Positions 1-6,100 of a stretch of DNA of 6,604 bases are shown in pieces (position 1 is the first letter of the stretch; each line of letters starts with the position of its first letter). Source of the DNA: Chloroflexi bacterium UBA6077 (lineage in GTDB: Bacteria; Chloroflexota; UBA6077); contig DIXP01000077.1 of assembly GCA_002436065.1 (NCBI GenBank), positions 1 through 6,604 of the forward strand. Direction: 5' to 3'. The translations under genes and the position numbers were made by a program. The notes below the pieces were generated by a model, which was given only the letters and a program-made list of their open reading frames with translations, did not search any database and was not told the origin of the DNA.

Positions 1-26
1 GAAAGCCTGTCGTCGTCTTGTTGTTC

Positions 27-75
27 GGAGTACGAGCACGCTCGCGCTCCGCTGTTGTGTGTTCGCTCATACTCC
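27..75. repeat. Imperfect inverted repeat in the leader upstream of ecfT
   Basis: Arms at 27-37 and 65-75 are complementary over 11 bp with one mismatch (position 33 against 69), around a 27-base spacer. No T tract follows on the plus strand, so it is not a textbook terminator. It could be the end of an upstream transcription unit, a regulator site, or chance. All three forward frames are open from the window edge to stops at 77-79, 100-102 and 105-107, but none of the short peptides looks like a transporter ATPase C-terminus, so I do not call an upstream gene. Confidence 0.3.
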
Positions 76-88
76 ATAGTTTACCAGT

Positions 89-98
89 TATCCGGATA
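89..98. promoter_or_regulatory. 10-bp perfect palindrome, possible operator
   Basis: The sequence TATCCGGATA is its own reverse complement and lies 54 bases before the preferred ecfT start. A symmetric site here could bind a dimeric repressor controlling the transporter gene. There is no second copy in the spacers I read and no clear -35/-10 pair around it, so this is a weak call made on symmetry and position alone. Confidence 0.2.
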
Positions 99-142
99 GG
101 CTCTTAGTTGCCTGAGTCATCCAGACGGACACGAAGTTCCCT

Positions 143-148
143 AGGAGA
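143..148 (+). promoter_or_regulatory. Ribosome-binding site that decides the ecfT start
   Basis: AGGAGA sits four bases before the ATG at 153. The longer reading frame begins at a TTG at 108 with no comparable Shine-Dalgarno site, and its 15 extra residues are polar and not typical of the family. The ATG at 153 places the conserved LDPRSRL motif at residues 3-9, as expected for EcfT proteins, so 153 is preferred. Confidence 0.6.
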
Positions 149-152
149 TCGC

Positions 153-887
153 ATGTCTCTTGACCCGCGATCCAGACTGATCTCGATCCTGTTCCTGATG
201 TTTCCGCTCCTACTCACACCCTCGTGGATAGGACTGGGGATCTACGTACTGATTCTGCTGCTGGGGATGTGGTTGACTGGAAAGCTGAAGGCCGTTGGCC
301 GGCTCATCTTCCCTGTCACCCTGCTCGGCTTGAGCATTGCTGTATTCTCGGCCCTAGCCTCACCAGGCGAGAGGATACTGCTGGGAGGGACGCTGCCAAT
401 CAGCGTCGAGGGCCTCGAGGTCGGAACAAAGTCTGGGATCCGGATGGTTGAACTGGTCGCACTGGGGACTCTGCTCGCGGCTACCACCCCACCTGCCAAA
501 CTGGCAGCCGCGCTCGGTTGGATCATCTCTCCCACGCGCCGTCTCGGGGTAGATGTACCATCGCTGGAGTTCGTCGTACTGTTGGTTTTCCGGTTCGTTC
601 CGATCCTCAAGTCGGAGCTTGCGGCGACCGAGACGGCGATGTATCTCCGTGGTGCGAGGTATGGTAGAAATCCAATCGATCAGATTCGGCGTCTATCGGT
701 TCTGCCTGTTCCACTTCTCCGTCGACTGCTTGTCGCCGCAGACGAGATGGCGATTGCCCTCTTGTCTCGCGGTTATCGACTGGACGATCGTACAAGGGGA
801 GGTGACTTGCAGATTCGGCGTGTAGACCTCCTGGCCATGGGAGGGAGTGCCATTCTAGCGATCTGCGTAGTCGCGGTTTCTCGATAG
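153..887 (+). CDS. ecfT: Energy-coupling factor transporter transmembrane protein EcfT (CbiQ family)
   Basis: This 244-residue integral membrane protein is the T component of an ECF transporter, which links a pair of cytoplasmic ATPases (EcfA/CbiO) to a substrate-binding S component for uptake of vitamins or metal ions. Seen in the sequence: the N-terminal LDPRSRL motif (3-9); hydrophobic segments at roughly 9-23, 25-41 and 51-69, a mixed one near 99-111, one near 138-152, and a C-terminal one at 226-242; the TTPPAKL stretch (111-117) and SPTRRLG (126-132), both typical of the family; and the two coupling-helix Arg-Gly motifs, YLRGARYG (164-171) and LSRGYRL (204-210), which dock on the ATPases. 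Length is normal for a short EcfT. No EcfA or S-component gene lies in the window, so the substrate cannot be inferred; partners may lie upstream of position 1 or be shared from elsewhere. It is convergent with the histidine kinase operon and separated from it by a strong hairpin. The family call is firm; the substrate is unknown. Confidence 0.88.
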   Translation: MSLDPRSRLISILFLMFPLLLTPSWIGLGIYVLILLLGMWLTGKLKAVGRLIFPVTLLGLSIAVFSALASPGERILLGGTLPISVEGLEVGTKSGIRMVELVALGTLLAATTPPAKLAAALGWIISPTRRLGVDVPSLEFVVLLVFRFVPILKSELAATETAMYLRGARYGRNPIDQIRRLSVLPVPLLRRLLVAADEMAIALLSRGYRLDDRTRGGDLQIRRVDLLAMGGSAILAICVVAVSR

Positions 888-905
888 CGTGGGCACCCTT
901 ACCCC

Positions 906-956
906 ATGGCGCACCCCGAACTTTCAGGGGGTTCCTGAGAATTCGGGGTGCGCCAT
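906..956. terminator. Strong hairpin between convergent genes, probable bidirectional terminator
   Basis: Arms 906-920 and 942-956 are perfectly complementary over 15 bp. The pairing continues inward to 928/934 with one mismatch (921/941) and one possible G-U pair (923/939), leaving a 5-base loop (929-933). It begins 19 bases after the ecfT stop and ends 6 bases before the minus-strand histidine kinase stop, the right place to end both transcripts. Neither side carries a clear U tract, so it may act with Rho, stabilise 3' ends, or be a mobile palindromic repeat instead. Confidence 0.5.
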
Positions 957-962
957 GTCGAA

Positions 963-2660
963 CTATTGCCTGGCGGGATCGGTGGGCAGCGTCACAACGA
1001 AGTGCGTACCCCCATCGGGCGGGAACTCGGCGGCGATTTGCCCGCCGTGAGACTCGACGATGGAGCGGCTGATGAAGAGGCCGAGGCCCAAGCCCGATCG
1101 GTGGTCGCTCGAGTGGGCCTGGCAGAATCGTTCGAAGAGTTGGTGACGCTTCTCAGGTGGGATGCCGATCCCATGGTCGCGCACGGCAATCCGCACCGTC
1201 CCCGCCGTTGCGCGGCAGACCTCGACGTCGATCGTCTCGCCGTCCGGACTGAACTTCACAGCATTGTCCAGCAGGTTGACCAGTACCTGTTCCAGTCGGA
1301 GGGGGTCGACCAAGGCCCAGATAGGTTGCTCGCCCTTCACGACCAGGGAATGGCGATCGGTGCCGGCTTGCACCGCGGACGTTGCTTCCCTGGCCAGCTG
1401 TGTAACGTCGGTGAGTTCGGGCTCCAACTCCAGGCGCCCTCGCTCGAGCCTCGACACGTCCAGGAGGCGGGAAAGCAGGCGACGGAGCTTTACCGACTGC
1501 GCTTCGACGGTGTGGAGCAGGCGAGGCAGGCTTTCCGGCACGGAGGTGGGCTGCTTGGCAACGATGCGGAGCGCGAGCTGAGTGAAGCCGAGGAGGCTGG
1601 TGAGAGGGGTCCTCAGCTCGTGGGCGGCGATCGAGACGAAATCGTCCCGGAGTTGCAGCGCCGCCTGCGTCTCGGCCACCTGCCGCTCCAACTCTTGAGC
1701 GTGTTGCTGGATGACCTCGTAGCGGCGGGCATTCTCGTAGGCGATGGACAGGTGGCTGGCGAGCAGCGCGGCCAGGCCTTCATCCTCGTCGCTGAACTCC
1801 GCAGCCCCGAGCTTGTCAATGAAGTAGAGCCACCCGTAGTCGCGGGTTGGGGAGGCGACGGCGGCACCCAGGAAGGACCGCGTGGGTTGGTGCGGCACGG
1901 GGAGGTCGCGGGCGGCAGGGCCATGGCAGCGCAGTATGCGGGGGGACGTCTGCAGGGTGCGGAGCGCTTCCTTCCACTCCAATGTCGGGTGCATCTGCTC
2001 GGCGACCTGTTGATCCGATCCGCAGGCTATCGAGACCCGAAGGGTTTCGCCGTCGGCGTCCAGCAGGGCGATCTCGGCGCGCTCAGCGAAGAGGATGTCG
2101 CATCCTGCCTGGCAGCATCGGTCGATCAGGCGCTGGGGGTCTGGTTCCGAGCCGAGTTCCAGGCCGAGTTCGACCAGTCGGGCGAGCCTGTCGGTGACCA
2201 CGTCGAGCTTTCTGGCATGCTCGACCAGCTTGTCGTTCACCAACTGCTGGTGAGCCTGGTCGAAATCCGGCGGCACAGACGAGGGCTTCGCCCCTTCGGT
2301 CGACAGGGCGTCGCCGACCGCCTTCAGGATGGCCATCGGCTCGCTCGGCTTGTCGAGGAGTCGAGCGCCGCAGGCCTCGGCGAGGTCGCGGGCCTTCTGG
2401 TCCCGATAGGCGGCCGTATAGAAGACCACCTTGGTGCGAGCGGTGGCCGGCTCGGCGCGCAACCGGCGGACGAATTCGTAGCCGTCCATCTCGGGCATCA
2501 GCACGTCGGCGATCACCAGGTCGGGCCGCTCGCTGGCCACCAGGCGCAGCGCTTGCTCGCCGTTGGCGGCCTCCAGCAGACGGTGGCCGGAATAGCCGAA
2601 CAGCTTGACCAGGAACCGTCGATCCACCGGGCGGTCGTCGACAATCAGGATGGTCGCCAC
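963..2660 (-). CDS. Hybrid histidine kinase with N-terminal receiver: REC-GAF-HisKA-HATPase
   Basis: This 565-residue cytosolic sensor kinase has no signal peptide or membrane segment. The receiver domain (about 1-120) keeps the acidic pair D8/D9, phosphoacceptor D52, T82 and K104, so it should accept phosphate. A linker leads to a GAF-like sensory domain (about 160-310), then a predicted coiled coil (about 312-340) rich in Q, E, A and L. The HisKA dimerisation helix carries the H-box IAAHELRTPLT with H347. The HATPase domain has the N box (LVNLLDNAVKFSP, N462/N466), G1 (DHGIGIP, 495-501), F box (FERF, 509-512) and G2 (GLGLGL, 523-528). All catalytic motifs are intact. Start is GTG at 2660, supported by a strong Shine-Dalgarno site. 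It overlaps the upstream receiver gene by 16 bp, indicating translational coupling. It has no DNA-binding output domain, so it likely exchanges phosphate with its own receiver, the neighbouring receiver, or both. The GAF ligand is unknown. Confidence 0.92.
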   Translation of the reverse strand: MATILIVDDRPVDRRFLVKLFGYSGHRLLEAANGEQALRLVASERPDLVIADVLMPEMDGYEFVRRLRAEPATARTKVVFYTAAYRDQKARDLAEACGARLLDKPSEPMAILKAVGDALSTEGAKPSSVPPDFDQAHQQLVNDKLVEHARKLDVVTDRLARLVELGLELGSEPDPQRLIDRCCQAGCDILFAERAEIALLDADGETLRVSIACGSDQQVAEQMHPTLEWKEALRTLQTSPRILRCHGPAARDLPVPHQPTRSFLGAAVASPTRDYGWLYFIDKLGAAEFSDEDEGLAALLASHLSIAYENARRYEVIQQHAQELERQVAETQAALQLRDDFVSIAAHELRTPLTSLLGFTQLALRIVAKQPTSVPESLPRLLHTVEAQSVKLRRLLSRLLDVSRLERGRLELEPELTDVTQLAREATSAVQAGTDRHSLVVKGEQPIWALVDPLRLEQVLVNLLDNAVKFSPDGETIDVEVCRATAGTVRIAVRDHGIGIPPEKRHQLFERFCQAHSSDHRSGLGLGLFISRSIVESHGGQIAAEFPPDGGTHFVVTLPTDPARQ

Positions 2661-3055
2661 TGCTCCTCCTCCTTTGGTCCGGACGGACGCGGCTGTAGGT
2701 AGGCTTCAACCTGTCCGACGAAGGTTTCCGGGGTGATGGGCTTGGCGACATAGCCGTCGAAGCCGGCCGCCAGTGTTCGATCGCGATCACCTACCATGGC
2801 GTACGCCGTGACTGCGACCAGCGGGATAGTGCACAGGTCGGGGTGGCTCTTGACGGCCCTGGCGACCTCGTAGCCGTTGACCTTGGGGAGTCGGATATCG
2901 CAGAGGATCAGGTCGGGCCGCTCATGATGAGTGGCTGCCAGCCCCTCCTCGCCGTTCTTGGCGGAGAGGGGTGTGTGGCCATAGGCCCTCAGCAGGTAGA
3001 CCATGAGCTGAAGGCTGGCGGGGTCGTCCTCGATGACCAAGATGCGAGCGGGCAT
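2645..3055 (-). CDS. Stand-alone response-regulator receiver protein (CheY/DivK-like)
   Basis: This 136-residue protein is a single receiver domain with no DNA-binding or enzymatic output. It keeps the acidic pair D10/D11 (after E9), phosphoacceptor D53 within CDIRLPKVNGYE (52-63), switch residue T83 in VTAYAM (82-87) and K105 in the AKP motif, so it should be phosphorylatable. The segment GDRDRTLAAGFDGYVAKPI (89-107) resembles DivK-type and other phosphorelay receivers. It starts at ATG 3055 with GGGAGA (plus-strand 3063-3068) seven bases upstream. It is the first gene of a two-gene minus-strand operon and overlaps the hybrid kinase downstream by 16 bp; its C-terminal Glu-Glu-Glu codons double as the ribosome-binding site of that kinase. 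The likely role is a phosphate shuttle or protein-interaction switch serving the adjacent kinase, and perhaps the divergent multi-domain protein. The partner is inferred from context only. Confidence 0.9.
   Translation of the reverse strand: MPARILVIEDDPASLQLMVYLLRAYGHTPLSAKNGEEGLAATHHERPDLILCDIRLPKVNGYEVARAVKSHPDLCTIPLVAVTAYAMVGDRDRTLAAGFDGYVAKPITPETFVGQVEAYLQPRPSGPKEEEQWRPS
2663..2673 (-). promoter_or_regulatory. Ribosome-binding site of the hybrid kinase, embedded in the receiver gene
   Basis: On the minus strand AGGAGGAGGAG lies just before the GTG start at 2660. The same bases encode the Glu-Glu-Glu run near the C-terminus of the receiver protein. This supports the GTG start and indicates that the two proteins are made in a coupled manner. 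Confidence 0.7.
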
Positions 3056-3171
3056 TGCTATTTCTCCCGGCGTTCGTTATATCATATGCGGCGACCAGGG
3101 GAAAGGGCAGCGCTGGAATAGCCCGTGCTGCGCTGGCTACCAGGGTATGTGAGGGGTGGAGAAGGGGAGAG
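3056..3171. promoter_or_regulatory. Divergent intergenic spacer with promoters for both signalling units
   Basis: This 116-bp gap separates the 5' ends of the receiver-kinase operon and the large kinase/ATPase gene, so promoters for both must lie here or further upstream inside the opposing gene. It holds an A/T-rich island (3078-3087) in otherwise GC-rich DNA, an 8-bp palindrome CAGCGCTG at 3109-3116, and purine-rich Shine-Dalgarno-like sequence before the ATG at 3172 (about 3151-3169). I cannot place a convincing plus-strand -35/-10 pair. Confidence 0.5.
3081..3086 (-). promoter_or_regulatory. Candidate -10 box for the receiver-kinase operon
   Basis: The minus strand reads TATGAT, matching the sigma-70 -10 consensus at five of six bases, about 25 bases upstream of the receiver ATG. 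The best hexamer at a suitable distance upstream (CTGCCC) matches the -35 consensus at only three positions, so the call rests mainly on the -10 box and its location in the A/T-rich island. Confidence 0.3.
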
Positions 3172-6100
3172 ATGGGAACGACAATCACCATTCCCAGCTA
3201 CGAAATAATCGAGAAGATATTTGAAGGCCCCCGAGCGGCCATCTATAAGGCATACCACAAGAAGAACCCGGATCGGCTGCTGGTGCTCAAGGTCTTGAAT
3301 GCGATCGCTCTGTCCGACCACAAGAAGTTCCATTTCGGGCAGAAGACCGAACAGCTCAAGGTCCTGGACGATCCCCTGGTGATCACGCCCATCGCATTCG
3401 ATGCGAAAGACGGCATCTGCTTCATGGCGCAGGACTACTTCGCCGGGGTAACGCTCGATAGGCTGATACGGGCGAATGGCGACCTGCCGTTGGGGGATTT
3501 CTTCACCATCGCCTGTAGTTTGGCCAGGGCTCTGGATAGGGTCCACGAGGCAGGGATTATCCATGGCGGCGTCAAACCTCACAACATACTAGTCGACCCC
3601 CACACGCTGGACCTCCGTCTCATAGACTTCATCAGCGCGCTCGACGTGAGAGACGTCAGCCACTTCATTTACGATCGTTCTTTTGTCAGGGGGACCCTGT
3701 CCTATACCTCTCCGGAGCAGACCGGACGCATCAGCCACAGAGTCGTCTTCTCTTCCGACATGTACTCTCTGGGGATCGTGTTCTATGAGCTGTTGACCGG
3801 CCGCCTGCCGTTTTTGTCTGATGATCCCCTCGAATTGATACATTCCCACCTGGCCGAGGATGCGCCCAAGGTCCACGAACTAAACCCGGATATCCCCACT
3901 GTCCTGAGCCAGATCGTGGCCAAATTGATGTTCAAAGAACCCGAGAAACGGTACCAGAGCGCGAGCGGCCTTCTCGCCGACCTCGAACGGTGCCGGGACG
4001 AGTATTCGGCCACGGGTACGATAAGCGAATTTCCTCTGGAAGGCCTCGTTCACTCTAACCGGGTCACCTTCATCTCCAAGATGGTCGGTCGGGACAGGGA
4101 GGCCGAGGTCATTCTCGAGGAATATGAGCGGGTCGCCCAGGGGACATTTCGCTCGCTCTTCATCTCCGGGCTCTCCGGCATTGGAAAGACCCGGCTGATA
4201 CAGGAGCTGCAGAAACCGATTGTGAGACACAGGGGCTATTTCACATCGGGGAAATTCGACGTATACCAGAAGAACATCCCCTACAGCTCCCTCATCCAGG
4301 CATTCAGGAACCTGATGCGGACCTTTCTAACGGAGAGCGACGAGAGGGTTGCGCTCTGGAGAGACCGGATTCTGGAAGCTGTGGGGCAGAATGGAAAGGT
4401 TCTGACGGACGTTATCCCTGAACTGGAAGCCCTGATCGGACCGCAACCCAAAGTCCCCTCACTTCCTCCGGTCGAATCGCTGAACAGGTTCCACGATCTT
4501 TTTGACCGGTTCCTGGCCTGTCTGGCGAGTGAGGAGAACCCTCTGACGCTGTTTATCGACGACCTTCAGTGGTGCGATGTGGCCTCCTTCGACTTCCTGG
4601 CCAACATGTTCGCCAACTACAAGGGCCATCCCTACCTATTCTTCCTGGGGGCGTACCGCCACAACGAAGTGGACTCTAGCCATCCCCTGACCAAGCTGGT
4701 GCGGAGTGCCAAGGAGGGCAGCCAGCCGTTGAGGGAGATCAGGTTAGGCCCCCTGAAGCCCGAGCATTGCCATGAGATGGTTTCCTACATCCTCGACTCC
4801 CCCCTCGAGCAAACCAGGGCGTTGTCCGATTTCATCAGTGCGTTGAGCGAGGGGAATCCGCTCTTCGTAAGCGAGAGCCTCTCATACCTTCATGGTGAAG
4901 ACCTCCTGTTTATCGACGAAGACAGCCAATGGTGGTGGGACCTAGACAGGATTCGCCAGTCGCATATGCCGACCACTGTGGTCGCCCTCTTCAGTTCCAA
5001 GATACAGAAGCTTCCTCCGGAGTTGATAACCCTGCTCGAGTACTGCGCCTGCATGGGGAATACTTTTCTACCCACCGAGCTGGCGCTGATCAGGGGAATG
5101 ACCCTGCTGGAGACCTTCGAGATCCTGAAACCGGCACTCGGGGCCGGGCTGCTGATGGAAAACAAGAACCAGCTGCAGTTCATCCACGACAAGGTGCAGG
5201 AAGCGACTCTGTCCGCCATACCTCTGGAGACGCGCCGCGAGATCCACCGGCAGATAGGTAGCCACCTCATCTCCACCATTCCAGATGGCGCCACGGACTT
5301 CGAGAAGCTCGACAACCTGTTCACCATCGTCTCTCACCTCAATCTGGGGAGGGAGGATAGTCTGGACTCCAAGACGGCCCATTTCTTGTCGGACATCAAC
5401 TACCATGCCGGAAACAAGGCGCTGGATGCCCTCGCCACGGAAGCGGCCAACGAGTACTTCAAGCTCAGTCGGGAGTTGCTGCCAGAGGACTGCTGGGAGA
5501 ATGGCCACTACGAGCGCACCTTCAGGATACTCCAGAAGGCTGCCAAGACCGAGCTGATGTGTGGGAACTACGCGGATTCCGAAAGGCTGCTCACACAGTT
5601 GCTCGATCATGCCAAGACGGATCTGGACAAGGCAGAGTGTCTGGCGGAACAGACGACCTCACTGTCCTCCATCGGCAACTTCATCAAGGCCATCGAGACG
5701 GCAAATCGCGGTCTTGCCTATTTTGGCAAGGCCATCACCAGCAGTCCCGATGAGGCGGACGCCGGAAGGAAAGAGTTGATGGCCGACATCGACTCCAGGG
5801 GCATCGACGTCTGGGCGACTATCCTCAACATGCCCTTCACCAACGACAGGAAGAGCAAGATAGAACTCATCTTCTACAGCGAACTCATTCCCGACCTGTA
5901 TATGTCCGGCCTCGTCCCCCAGCTCTATCTCTCGGCTGCGCAGTCGACCCAGCACTGCCTGGCGGGGGGTATGGACGAATCGGTGATCTACTCCTTCAGC
6001 ATCATGGGACTTCAGTTGGGAGAACAGGGGGAGTTCGAGCAGGCCTTTCGATACGAAGACCTCGCCCGCGACCTCTCCGCCAAGTACCCCAATACCTTCG

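Noticed and set aside
108..152. Upstream TTG start that would add 15 residues to EcfT
   Set aside because: The extra residues are polar and unlike the family, while the ATG at 153 has a good Shine-Dalgarno site and places the LDPRSRL motif at the N-terminus.
948..2702. 584-codon plus-strand open frame fully antisense to the hybrid kinase
   Set aside because: It mirrors the kinase gene, whose domains and motifs are unmistakable, and its own translation has low-complexity Gly/Val/Leu/Gln/Glu composition without a recognisable domain. Long antisense frames are common opposite GC-rich genes.
2083..2790. 235-codon minus-strand frame overlapping the receiver/kinase junction
   Set aside because: It is an out-of-frame reading of the two real genes, rich in Arg, Pro and Gly, with no motif of its own.
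3082..3582. 166-codon minus-strand frame over the divergent spacer and the kinase domain
   Set aside because: It is antisense to the kinase-like domain and would cover the divergent promoter region. No domain is recognisable.
3565..3636. Possible frameshift or sequencing error causing the missing kinase residues
   Set aside because: The reading frame stays open and family-like on both sides. The HRD change is a codon substitution and the DFG change a whole-residue loss, so no frame error is needed to explain them.
5068..5610. 180-codon minus-strand frame, and similar ones at 5659-6144 and 6232-6600
   Set aside because: All lie antisense to the uninterrupted large signalling gene and share one antisense register, as expected for shadow frames.
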